From positions 186,001 through 250,000 of the forward strand of contig CALNHX010001042.1 in assembly GCA_940337035.1 (NCBI GenBank): a DNA stretch of 64,000 nucleotides, in the 5' to 3' direction. A model generated the notes under the pieces. That model saw only the letters and a program-made list of their open reading frames with translations, made no database searches and had not been told where the DNA came from. Below, piece after piece: positions 21,577 through 32,500 of this stretch (positions within the stretch are counted from its first letter, which is position 1; every line of letters begins with the position of its first letter). A program made the translations under genes and the position numbers. The DNA is from Agriotes lineatus. Lineage: Eukaryota > Arthropoda > Insecta > Coleoptera > Elateridae.

Positions 21577-22994
21577 TAGGGTTGCCATATTTGTAAATAC
21601 GAATTTCGGGACAGGATTACGAAAATGGAGGTTGGAGGGGTAAAATAGATGAGGGAAGGGGTAAAATGGAGAAGGGAAAGTAAATTAGAGGGGGGAGGAG
21701 TGCTTGTGGGGAAAGGGTAATTCAATACTAAATTTTTTTAAGTTTTTGTTTAAATTTGTTCGAAGTTAATTTTACAAATACTAGAAACTAAATATTAAAG
21801 AAACACATTAAACTATTATTCGCAAAGAAAACTAATAATAAAGTAAATTTAACAGCAACACTAAAACGAAGCTTTAATAAAAATGCTAATTTCAAAATAT
21901 GTGGTTATTGATATATTAGACACTATCTCTACCATCAAATCACATTTGCATCTGTTTCTGGTACAGTAGCAATAGTTTCATTGGGATTCTTGTATCAATC
22001 ATATTTCTTGGACCTTTCTATTTCGTTTAAATTTTACTTATATTAAATGTTGATGAATGTGCTATTAGCATAAACCCATAATTAATCGTCTATTTGAAAA
22101 AGCATTCAAAACTCAAATTCGACAATAGCGAACAGCTACATACTGTCCACACAATTTTTGTTAAACAACTAGTTCTAAAAATTATAAAGGGTGATTCAAC
22201 TTAAGTGCGCACCATTGCTATCTTTGTTATTATTAATTTTACAAAGTAGGTTAAATTAGCAAACTAGTATTGTTTTTGGCGCTGATTAATATGCAATTAA
22301 TAAAAAAAACAATCGAATAACGAGTTTGCGACAAAATTAAAAACTTTTACAGCCAGTCTTATAAACGCCACTAATCTGGCGTTAACTTTAATTCACTGTT
22401 AAAATAAACAAAAGCGCATCAAAATGTGTTTACTAATGAATAAAATATCATAAGCACTGACGTTTTGATGCGCTTTTGTTTATTTTAACAGCGAATTAAA
22501 GTTAACGTCAGATTAGTGGTCTTTATAAGACCGGCAGTTAGTATTTTTTATATCTATAAACTGAAACTTGCGATAACTTCTTTAGTATTCATTTAAAGAC
22601 AATAGTGTATTCAAACTTTTATATCACAAATTCAGTTTTATTTCAAGTTTTTGAAAAATATATAGGGTGTTTTATTTAAAAAATATATTTTTTAAAATTT
22701 TGTCGCCAACGAGTTATTCGATTGTTTTTTTATTAACTGCATATTAATCACCGCCGAAAACACTACTAGTTTGCTAATTTAACCTACTGTGTAAAATTAA
22801 TAATAACAAAGATAGCAATGGTGCGCACTTAAGTTGAATCATCCTGTATTTGAGGTATTGAACCAGAATTTGCAGAAATCACTCAAAATCGGTAAAGCGT
22901 AAAATTTTCATGGAAAATCGGAACAGCATTTTATTTCAGGACAACTAACTCCAAATCGGTACAATCCCGAAAAATCGGGCGAATGGCAACCCTA
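21577..22994. mobile_element. Non-autonomous hAT-like element, 1418 bp, TSD CATGCACA
   Basis: Both termini are TAGGGTTGCCAT in inverted orientation, with an exact 8-bp duplication outside. A T-A-G start and 8-bp TSD fit hAT. There is no transposase remnant. A second palindromic element sits inside at 22188-22845, so this is a nested pair. Confidence 0.8.
22188..22845. mobile_element. Large palindromic MITE inside the hAT-like element
   Basis: The outer arms AGGGTGATTCAACTTAAGTG (22188 onward) and their inverse (to 22845) extend about 150 bp, through GCGCACCATTGCTATCTTTG and an AATCGAATAACGAG region. A second, inner palindrome at about 22367-22515 mirrors ACTAATCTGGCGTTAACTTT and GCGCATCAAAA. 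The two palindromes are concentric, so one could be an insertion into the other. No coding. Confidence 0.75.
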
Positions 22995-23779
22995 CATGCA
23001 CATTACCCTTATTATGTTCCATACCATAACACACACAGGATGTCTTATAGTTTTGATTACGCAATCTGAATTATACCTCTCAATTCTTTTTCTCCTGATA
23101 GACTTATCTTGTAAGATTTTAAACCTGCAATAAAAAATAAGTAACAATAAATATATAAGATTATATATATTGCAATGACCCTGTACGTATAATATTTGTA
23201 TGTTTATAATTAATGTGATAAATAAAAAGAGTCACCACACAATATTTAATTTAATTCTACCACTTGCTAAATCAAACTAACTGATTAATTAATTTCGTTG
23301 GGTACGCCAAAATTGAGAATGACTCTTATGGACATGAAATTAAAACTCAAAATCTCGGGTGTTGGGTTCCTGACTTTCCAAGTTAAAATTCTACGGTACG
23401 CCTCTGAAAAGTAGGCAGGTTGACCTGAAATGTAGGCGTAATGTGCCGTTTGTACTTCAAATCTATCACAAGTTCTAGTTATTTTCAGCTCGTGTGTGAA
23501 ATTGATTTATCAACAATTAAATGAACAAATTTTGATGGTAAGATTTTGAATAATTGCCTTCAAGCGGCTTCTAGGCAATCTTTTGTTTTTCCAGATCGTT
23601 AGCTATTGGTGCATTTTTAAAAAGGACGCCGTATTCGCATTTGTTTCTTGGTGCCTCCAATTGACGATTTTAATTGAAAATCCTGGGAAAATACCTCGCC
23701 ATCCACGGGAACTGTTACGATTTTCGTGTTCTCCAGGTCGTAATTAACGTATGCTCAAATTTTCACACCGATCGGGCAG
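22995..23779. other. No gene recognised
   Basis: AT-rich. It begins with the right copy of CATGCACA. I see nothing else I can name. Confidence 0.45.
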
Positions 23780-24090
23780 ATCAAAATTGGTGAATTCACT
23801 AACCTCACTTTCGTAGATTCGGGACCCCCTTTTGATGGTGAATCTGGCTGTAATCTTGCTCCCCGGGCTGCTCGTGATGCTGGATTATGTTCTGGCCTGA
23901 TGTGTGGAGCTGCCGGAAGAATCCTGACACCCTATGCCTTTCCACGATGCTGCAGATTGATGCTGCGGGAAATCGCCTCCAAGCCGTGGCTGCCGTCGTC
24001 GCCTCGGAACGCCAAAAACTCAAATACCTGGAATCTCTTGCCTTCAATTGTGCTGATACACTCGAATTCGCTGATTACGATGGTGCTATT
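23780..24090. other. GC-richer segment of unknown origin
   Basis: Sharply richer in G and C than its surroundings, with overlapping 77-91-codon ORFs on both strands. One forward frame (NRLQAVAAVVASERQKLKYL) looks faintly helical, but no family is recognised and codon preference does not favour one frame. It might be a fragment of a retroelement or of a displaced gene. Confidence 0.35.
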
Positions 24091-24977
24091 TATTTTTTTA
24101 TACATTTATGCTTTCTATGAAATTTTGGTAATTAAAGATAGAGCAAAAACCAAGCACTTTCACCAATTTATTTAGAACAATTGCTATCCCTTGTCGTAAT
24201 TGACAAAACACTGTCTACAGATTTGAATTGTAGGAAATCAACCAGGTACAAAAACATAACTTATAATCTAATTTTAACAAATTTTATCAGTTATTTACAA
24301 ACTCTTATGTACTAGAATTATTGTCTTTTAGAATTGTTTATTTCTCAACGTTTTTTTATGCGCCACTCACTTGATTTTTTTACCACACTTAAATGCCCAT
24401 TGTTTATCACTACACTGACTAGTTTTTTAATCCACCAACATTGTCTAATTTCTTGCTTATTTGAATTCCATCTAATTTCTTGCTATTTCAATCTCTTCAA
24501 ATCCCCAAGTCTTGTATTTTCATGTAATAAATGACTTGCCTGGCTTTTCTATGTTCTTTGCCTTATTCTTCTAGTCATTCTTGTTCTCACCTTTATTAAA
24601 AATGTTCATTTGTTACCCATTCTCTAATGACTTTACTTTCTACGCTTCCATTTTTAAGCTGTGTCTAACTTGAACTTTTTGTGCCAGTTCTTAATTAATT
24701 TAGATTCGGCTTTTAGTTTGTGCAAATCTATTATATTACGATTAAAATTATATTGCTAAACCCAATACACGGAATTTGAGCTTCCATATTTCTGTGCCCA
24801 TTCAAAAATAATCAATGTCATTGGCGAATTATACCAGTGTTATTATGATTTGGCAATTTATGTGAATTTTCTCAGATGCTTGCATTATTACAACTCTGTG
24901 CTTTAATGATTTAATTTGCTATTTGCTTGTACTGCAATCAGAGCCGATTTGAGGGCTAAATACCATCGCAATATATT
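24091..24977. other. No gene recognised
   Basis: T-rich on the plus strand, with CATCTAATTTCTTGC-like near-repeats around 24440-24485. It could be the antisense of a decayed LINE, but no motif supports that. Confidence 0.4.
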
Positions 24978-26963
24978 GATGATATAAACGACACTATAAT
25001 AGAAGCTCTGCAGAAAAGCCAAGACATGCACTGCCCTAAAACAAAAAAAGAAGAAAAAATCAGTCAGTTTGCAAAAAACCTAATTCAAGAAAGAAGTCAA
25101 ATGAGACAGAGCGGAACAACTACCAAAGCAGAATTAAGAGAAATAAACAAAAGTATATCAAAAACAATAAGACGCGATATCAGAAACTATCGGAGCATGA
25201 AGATTCAACAAGCAATAGAAAAAAACAAGAGTATGAAAGTCTTACGCGGAAACCTAAACGTAGGAACAAAACAAATAATCAAGCTCAGAAACAAACAAGG
25301 AAACACAACATCAAATAGGGAAGAAATCCTACAGATTGTAGAAAAATTCTATTGCGAACTATATAAAAGTCGAAAAAAGGACAATCTAGATCCAACCACT
25401 TTAACATCAAAAAGTGGTGTTATAAACCAAGGATCTGAAGAGCTACCAGACATAACTATCGACGAAATCAAATTGGCACTGAGGAAAATGAAAAACAATA
25501 AATCACCCGGCGAAGACAATGTAGCCGCAGAGGGAATAAAGGTCGGAGGCCCGATCCTACTGACGAAATTGCAAACCCTGTTCAACCTCTGTCTGCACAA
25601 CGGCAATATACCAAGCAAGTGGCACCAAGCAGTCACAATTCTACTCCATAAAAAAGGCGACAAGACAGATCTCGAAAATTATCGTCCCATAACTCTCCTA
25701 AGTCACGTCTATAAGCTTTTCACGAGAATAATAACATCAAGAATGGAGGCAAAGTTTGAGTTGTACCAACCAAAAGAGCAAGCCGGATTTCGCTCCGGAT
25801 TCGGAACAAACGATCATCTACAAAGCATTAAAACCCTAATCGAGAAGACTGTAGAATACAATAGACCACTAGTCCTTCTGTTTGTCGACTTCCATAAGGC
25901 TTTCGATACAATCGAATTAAACGCTATAGTAAAATCCTTGAGAGAATGCCGAATCGACTATAGATACTCGAAATTGATCTATAATATATATGAGAATGCC
26001 ACAATGCAGGTCAGACTACACGAAAACAGTAACGTTATCAAAATTGGAAGAGGAGTGAGACAGGGGGACACCATGTCTCCAAAATTGTTTATAACGGTTC
26101 TGGAATATGCCTTCAAAAAGCTTGATTGGGACACAAAAGGAATTACTATAGACGGTCAAAAACTCAACCATCTACGCTTTGCAGATGACATAGTCTTAAT
26201 AACTGACAATCTAGGGGAAGTAAAACAAATGTTATACGACCTTCAAAATGTATGCTCAGAGGTGGGTCTAAAAATAAAGCTGTCTAAAACAAAGCTTATG
26301 ACAAACTTGGTTCCCAGCAAACACATTAACATTGGAAACGCAGAAGTCGAACTAGTGGACAAATATATATATCTGGGCCACGAGATCAGGATCTCTAGAG
26401 ATAACCAGACTTGCGAACTGAAAAGGAGGATCAACATAGCATGGGCAGCATACGGAAAACTAAGTGACATATTTAAGAGTAAACTTCCGACTTGTTTGAA
26501 AAGAAAAGTATACGACCAGTGCGTTTTGCCCGTCCTCACATACGGTGCAGAAACTCTAATACTAACGAACACATCTGCACGAAAACTCAAAATCGCACAA
26601 CGAAAAATGGAGAGATCAATGCTTGGCATATCCCTACGAGACCATATTAAAAACGAGGACTTACGCCTAAGAACTGGAGTAGAGGACGTCATCGAAAGAA
26701 TATCTATTCTCAAGTGGAACTGGGCTGGCCACGTAGCCCGAATGAACGACGAAAGGTGGACGAAAAAGCTACTGGAATGGAGACCACGCGCCGACAAACG
26801 AAGTAGAGGCAGACCGCCTACGCGTTGGACCGACGACCTGAAAAGGATTACAAACAACTGGATCCAAGCTGGCCAGAACAGAAAGGAGTGGAGACACATG
26901 AGGGAGGCCTATGTCCAACAGTGGACAGAACGGGCTGCTTGATGATTGATGATGATGATATAA
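24978..26963 (+). mobile_element. 5'-truncated RTE-type LINE with (GAT)n tail
   Basis: The reading frame runs open from 24960 into the RT ORF. Element sequence probably starts about 24978-24988, so the endonuclease is missing. The 3' end is TGATGATTGATGATGATGAT (26940-26959), the kind of simple-repeat tail used by RTE elements. TGATGATATAA occurs at both ends (24977-24987 and 26953-26963). It may be the target duplication, although it overlaps the tail motif and so could partly be microhomology used at insertion. Confidence 0.8.
25026..26942 (+). CDS. RTE-type reverse transcriptase (endonuclease lost)
   Basis: 638 codons without a stop. The linker before the RT has KIQQAIEKNKSMKVLRG. RT motifs in order are NYRPITLLSHVYKLFTRI, EQAGFRSGFGTNDHL, LLFVDFHKAFDTIE (catalytic Asp), GRGVRQGDTMSPKLF and LRFADDIVLIT (catalytic Asp pair). 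After the RT come PVLTYGAETLILT, WNWAGHVARMND and RSRGRPPTRWTDDL, the C-terminal signature of RTE/BovB-like elements. The apparent ATG is an internal methionine, since the frame is open upstream (INDTIIEALQKSQDM). Without the endonuclease it is not self-sufficient. The intact frame and base composition unlike its neighbours point to a recent insertion. Confidence 0.88.
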   Translation: MHCPKTKKEEKISQFAKNLIQERSQMRQSGTTTKAELREINKSISKTIRRDIRNYRSMKIQQAIEKNKSMKVLRGNLNVGTKQIIKLRNKQGNTTSNREEILQIVEKFYCELYKSRKKDNLDPTTLTSKSGVINQGSEELPDITIDEIKLALRKMKNNKSPGEDNVAAEGIKVGGPILLTKLQTLFNLCLHNGNIPSKWHQAVTILLHKKGDKTDLENYRPITLLSHVYKLFTRIITSRMEAKFELYQPKEQAGFRSGFGTNDHLQSIKTLIEKTVEYNRPLVLLFVDFHKAFDTIELNAIVKSLRECRIDYRYSKLIYNIYENATMQVRLHENSNVIKIGRGVRQGDTMSPKLFITVLEYAFKKLDWDTKGITIDGQKLNHLRFADDIVLITDNLGEVKQMLYDLQNVCSEVGLKIKLSKTKLMTNLVPSKHINIGNAEVELVDKYIYLGHEIRISRDNQTCELKRRINIAWAAYGKLSDIFKSKLPTCLKRKVYDQCVLPVLTYGAETLILTNTSARKLKIAQRKMERSMLGISLRDHIKNEDLRLRTGVEDVIERISILKWNWAGHVARMNDERWTKKLLEWRPRADKRSRGRPPTRWTDDLKRITNNWIQAGQNRKEWRHMREAYVQQWTERAA

Positions 26964-26984
26964 GATTATTTACTACACTACCAC

Positions 26985-27500
26985 TTTTTTCCAATTATTG
27001 AGGGACGAATGTTTACGACTATTAGCTCATGCTATTGTATTTCTGGTCATTTCTGGAGTTAGTTGAGGTTGCTTTACAAGTCTTCTGCGTTTAAATTCAA
27101 GCTCGTCAAATTTCACCTTAACAGTTCGAACTGATAGGTACCTTGGAATGAAACTCTTCAAACTTGTTGTTTATGTCAGCATGACTTGCCCTCCTGTATT
27201 TCAGGGTAATTTTCTGCAATTACTTCTTGTCTTTTGGAGTTATGACCTGCTGCCTTCCAAATCAACCAGCACGTATCATAGGTTAGTTCGCTTTCAATTT
27301 ACTGCTTAATCGAACACTAGTTGACTGTGATGCTGCACATTTTTTAGCTATCTGACGTTGACTAGGGTCTGTATTGCCTACTAAAGCAAGTATGTATAAC
27401 TTTTTCTCTGAAGTGAGTTTTTTTATGCATCTAAAAAAATTTAATGGTAAAACATCAAATAAATTTCTTAATTTGTTGCCACTCATCTTTTTCAATACTT
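26985..27500 (-). pseudogene. Tc1-like transposase N-terminal remnant
   Basis: The minus strand reads LTSEKKLYILALVGNTDPSQ then RQIAKKCAASQST (helix-turn-helix-like), a GRQQVITPKDKK segment (the AT-hook/linker region), then ASHADINNKFEEFHSKVPIS, VRTVKVKFDELEFKRRRLVK and QPQLTPEMTRN. This is the DNA-binding half of a Tc1-family transposase, broken by a frameshift near 27290 and stops. The C-terminal remnant at 18205-18420 is on the same strand. They might be two halves of one element pulled apart by insertions, or separate copies. Confidence 0.6.
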
Positions 27501-27975
27501 TTAAAACATGGACAAATGTAGTAGCAAACTTTACAAAGCAATTTTCGTACTTACACTCTTATAAAATGGTATTAATCGTTGTTTAAATCTGTTCTTTCCA
27601 GGAACACTTGCTCGAATTTCTAGGTTATAAACAAGAATGTTTTGAATTTTCTTTGAATTTTTGTTGGCTATACAATCATTTTTAACATTATGCAGCCTTA
27701 ACAGCACTGTACCTATAGATGATAGCTGCATACACAAACATGAAATTAAGAGTCGATTAATTAGTAATATGGATTTACAAGAATATAACTACTGAGTCTG
27801 ATAAACTGATAAATACCTAGTATAATAGCTTAATGATATAAAAACAACTTTGAGAATTCGCATCCGGGCAGTAATGCAATATTTTCAAGTAGATATTCAT
27901 AATATGCAGCCTGGATTGCGCGTAAGACAGCGCCTCTACAATCACAGAAATAATGCCTGGAACTACAAACGCGCT
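27501..27975. other. No gene recognised
   Basis: AT-rich interior of the composite element, up to its right inverted repeat. Confidence 0.4.
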
Positions 27976-28022
27976 AAGCCGTAATAGAGACGTTTAGTCT
28001 CGTATTAATCCAGGAAGCCGTG

Positions 28023-28030
28023 CATTATTA
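28023..28030. repeat. Target-site duplication, right copy (CATTATTA)
   Basis: Sits between the right terminus of the 15.2-kb composite (ends at 28022) and the left terminus of the next P-type element (starts at 28031). Confidence 0.85.
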
Positions 28031-28526
28031 CATCGACATATAGAAATGGACCGCTAGTCAGAGCTGCGCGAGCCAAACAGGATAGAAAGAGAACGCATAT
28101 GACTTGAGAACGCTCTGTCCTTGTTGGCGCTCAGTAGCACAGGCGTGAAAGTGAGACCTTATAAGAAGGAGCAACAAGAAAAGTTTGGCAGGCACCCCAT
28201 CGGCTCGCGGCAAGGAAATTTACGATCTCTAATACACGCAGTCGCAGACAAGAATATCGATTTATCGATTTTGACGTCACAGAACCTTGCGTTTCCCAAC
28301 GCCGCTTGTTGAGGTTAAGTGCATCGTTTTGCTAATTAACAGTAAGTATTGCCTATATTTTGTTTAAATACTTGTTAATTCTAATGTCTATTACGTTGAT
28401 TCAGTTCGTGAATTCATATTTTTAGTTTGTTTACAGCGACATAGCGAAATAATCATCCATAGTTAATTTTGTAATACCTATTGCCTCATGTACTACGCAT
28501 TAACTAAAATAGTTAAATTTTTTCAG

Positions 28527-28612
28527 TGATAAATGTCCTTTGCACGGTGCTAATGGTCAGCACGAAAAAGAAGTGTACCTGCGTTCCTGGTTGCAACAAA
28601 TTGGTACTACAG
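28527..28612 (+). other. Candidate plus-strand exon with THAP-like start
   Basis: TTTTTTCAG ends at 28526 (acceptor) and CAG|GTCAGT lies at 28612/28613 (donor). The ATG at 28553 opens MVSTKKKCTCVPGCNKLVLQ, whose C-x-C-x3-C start resembles THAP proteins (CVPGC). A possible upstream donor, AACA|GTAAGT, lies at about 28340. It points opposite to the transposase gene, inside the same element, and could be a captured gene's first exon or an antisense transcript. No continuing exons are confirmed; a segment reading PPLPKNIGRKWLRS near 29195-29235 is the only candidate. Confidence 0.35.
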
Positions 28613-29509
28613 GTCAGTGTACTGTACCACGTTTTTTAACTTCCGAAGCATTAAAAGTAATCGTTAGGTATTCCTGCAAATGTGGTAGAAGCTAATACAG
28701 TTTTATGTTCATGTTATGATCAGCCTTTGACATCTTCAAATGTATGTACATGTTTTGACGTATCAGCTAATTTGTTTCCTGTATAAAATAATGAAATAAG
28801 CAACAGTAGTAATTTTCGTTAGTAATATAACAAGGGCGAGATAAGGTACTTAACGATAATTTTGCACTCGCCAAGGGTTGAGTGCTGGTTGCAATGAAAA
28901 CTGTTGCGAGGGCAGTTTTCTAAGGACAATGTCAATTACTCTTGGTACGGGCAAAATTATATGTGTGTTGCCCGCATTTATATTTTGAAGATGATATCAG
29001 TCATGTCACAGTTGTTAGTACGTAATAATCAACGTGAGATTATTATTTATCAAAACTATTCAGGATTATTTATATGCATTTCTTTCTGTTACCGATTTTC
29101 AACCTACTTTGGAGAATAACTTCAAACTGCTCTGACGATGCCCACATCTTCAAATTTGTCAAGGAGAAGCATAAGCCGAATACCTCCATTACCCAAGAAC
29201 ATCGGAAGAAAATGGCTGCGAAGTAGGTTGTTATTTATTCTTTATGTGTATAAATAATACGTATATTTTATTTAATTCAATGTTGTTTTATAAGCATTTA
29301 TTTTTTGTTCTAGAATTTATTATTTGTTGTATTGTATATTATTTCTGCTGAATGTATTTACTACATTAATAAAGATTTCTTAAAACAGAGTGTAAAAGAA
29401 TAACATTTATACATAGAATAGTTTAAAATATTGCTTTTATTACAAATACTACAAATATATACACTCATTACAAATATATCACATTTATTACAGTATATAC
29501 AATTTGCGT

Positions 29510-32500
29510 TTACTGGTGACAAAAAAGTATGGTTTTTGTTAATTTATGCCTAATTCTTGTTGTACTTTCTCTTTGGCAAACGCAATAATGACGAATTCGC
29601 GATATAAAATATTGTTTACTAATCATTTTCATTAACATAAACCGGTGGTCATTTAAAACTGATTGTACCAGTGCATGGTTTTCATTAGCCAATAGTGTCG
29701 TTGACACATTCCGAAGTGTCCTTGCTACAAGAGCATCTACTGTTGAACCTTTATATTTTAATTGAAATTCGTGATAAAACGTTTTAAAATTCATTTCTGC
29801 CAGTTTGCATAAAGTTATAACATCTTTGGAAGCAGTAGATAAACCACCTCGATTGTTAATGTCTTGTAACTGAGAAAAACATTCAGTTGACTGTATTAAA
29901 TCAATGCAAATGCCGCAAGATAATTTTTGCATTAAAGTTTTCACTATGAACCCAGCAATATACCCGAGTACATCATCAATGTAACGCTCGTCTATATTTT
30001 CAAAAGCCCCAGCAAATAGAGTGTCTTCGTCTAGTTCGTCTGTTGTCTTTTTTTCTGATAGTACAGAAACGTCTGTTTTGTCAACTTTATCTGAATTTGC
30101 ATGTAAAAATGAGTTTCGTCTTGTGCGAGGCAATTGGCATATTTAGACCCACCAACTTGGGCATGAACGAGCAAGCGTTTCATTGATGATAATAATTTTG
30201 CAGCAGTAGGATTGTTGTTATTACCCCCTCTGCTTCTAACCGAAGAAAAAAACAGTTCTAAATGATCTTGCGACAATTTGTAAGTTAAAAGATATTCCAG
30301 TCCCGCTCTAGGATCAAAATAATTATGGAATATGTCAACGACACTTTGGAGTGCAATAAAAAACCCGAAGAAACCAGTTTTTAATCTCGAAAAAATGACT
30401 GGGGTATTAACATCTATTTTAATAGAGCGAATGTAGTTTTGCAAAAATATCACTCTTTGTTTTATGTGATCAATATTTTCTTTTGTTATGGGGGGTTTTC
30501 CGGGGTTTTTACAAAATTTATTTCGAGAATTCAAAATATCAAAAATTTCATTAAAATTTTTACAAAATTCTTCAGTTGCTTCAGAGTTGCAAAATTCTTT
30601 TAAACCCATTCTTTCGCGAAGAAATTGAAAAGAATCTGCAACACTTTTGCTCAATAATTGAACGGCAAGTGCCACTTTCATTTTCTCATTCTCCCAATTC
30701 AAATGTCTTCGTCGCAACCGATTGGCAGCATGCAAACCAACTAATTCTTGGTACTCGACTAAGCGAACAAAGTAATGCCAATTAATCTCGCGATTATCTT
30801 CTGTAAAGAGAGATTTGCATGTCCCTAGACAGTTACCATCCAGTTTTATCATATGACAAGCATCCGGCACGATAAAAATAGGTTTCTCCGTTTCTGGATT
30901 AAAAAAGAAATTATTTACATGAGCTAATAATCACATGTTCTCTCCGAGGGCCCTTGCCATGGCAAAATTACTCGCAGCGCCATCAAACGTGAAGGATACA
31001 ATTTCAATGCCTGTATCCTTCAGAGCATCCAAAACTTTAGTAACAATATCTGCTCGTTGTTGGCCATTTAAACCAGCAATTAAATAATATGCCACTGGTA
31101 TCTTCCAGTTTCCATTGACGCAAGTACACATGACGACCGCAGCATTTTTAGCTTCTTCGAGTTGTCCCGTGCTGTCCTCTGATGCCTCTATCTCGCCCAT
31201 GTCAACATACCCAAAAACTTTTCCTCCTTCTACGTGCAGTCCCTGCTTGATTGCCATGTCATCCATCTGAAGTCCGCAAAATACTTTTTTGCCTTTTTTC
31301 TCTTCTTCCTGCGCCTTTTTCTTAAGGGTATTTATTGCCAGAGCCGAAATTCCAGGAGAGCCATCGATTTTTTGAAACCAACCACGAATGGTACTGACAT
31401 TGGGTAGACACTCGATAAAGCTGGACCTTACGAATTCGTACGCTTTCGGGGACAAAAAATGTAACGTACTAGAAAATTGTTGAACCTCTTTTGGACATTC
31501 TTGGAACCTTTTGTTGCCATCCAGCATTCTTTGTAGCAGTATGGTTGCCAAAGGAGTCATTGACGCCTGGAAGAAAAATTAGAAATGTAATTGTTGACAT
31601 TTTCCTTTGAGAGCATGTACTTGTTTGTGAATATTTTATACGTACTTTTATGCTATTCGCAGCAGATTTGGCGATTAGATCTTTTTTAGTTAAATTTTCC
31701 ACCAGGCCTTCGATATTTCTCATCTTGGACTCCAAGGATTTAATTGTACCACGTAACTTCTTGATTTCCTCAGCTTGTTCTGTGATGGTGTCCATTGCAA
31801 CTTCCCAACATATAGTTGACTTTGTTGAATCATTCATGACACTCTGCCACTGAACATCTTTTACTCGTTTATACTGAGTAAAGTTGTCACCACATTCATC
31901 CCTTGCATCGTTAACTGGGAATGGACATTTCCTGGGAAAAATCAAAAACGTTGCTGATTAGTATATTTCTGTTACACTTATTATTACATTTAAGCTTGAA
32001 AAACAAACCTTTTCATTGAAGAATCCATGAGGGGTTGCAAGCTTTGATTTTCTACATGGGGTTGCAAGCTTTCAAAGTTTTCTACATCTTCAGGAGCCTG
32101 TAAATTGTTCTGTATTAAGACACGTACTTCATTCGACCAAAAATTACACGAAATTGCACACTGAGAAAAAAAATCACAGTATCGCCAACTAGGTACATGC
32201 GTAGTTAAAAATATGTAGCTTAGTGAACTACATTTTCTTTTAATTATCTGCAGTTCAGTTTAATCAATATTTTAATCGATACTTTTTTTCTCAGTGCATG
32301 TGTTCATTTACTTACAAGTCTTTCATCAATTTTGCTGGGTTCATTGCCAGCAAATTTACTATTGCTGTTCAAATTGCATGATGGCACAGCATCTCTGAGT
32401 AGTCGAAGATTTCCGGAGACGACAGCACGAGTATAGTCTTTGGACTTGAAGTGATTGGAGCAAACCTTAAACTGTGATGAGTTATTTGTTACTCCAAGCA

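Larger units (their letters stand above)
12818..28022 (+). mobile_element. 15.2-kb composite transposon, P-type ends (8-bp TSD)
   Basis: The left end CACGGCTTCCTAGATTAATA (12818-12837 and on to about 12860) matches the reverse complement of 27976-28022 with one mismatch in the first 40 bases. Both ends are flanked by CATTATTA. Ends starting with CA and an 8-bp duplication fit the P superfamily. An exon with a THAP-like start lies just inside the left end. hAT also makes 8-bp duplications, so the superfamily is inferred. Much of the length is later insertions: an hAT, a SINE, a LINE, an hAT-like element with a nested palindrome, an RTE fragment and Tc1 remnants. The original element was probably a few kb, and its transposase body is not visible. 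Confidence 0.75.

Noticed and set aside
23805..24175. Overlapping ORFs on both strands
   Set aside because: Neither frame shows a recognisable protein; kept only as an unexplained segment.
30931..30933. TGA as a selenocysteine or programmed readthrough codon
   Set aside because: No supporting structure seen, and the same gene also has a frameshift, so ordinary decay is simpler.
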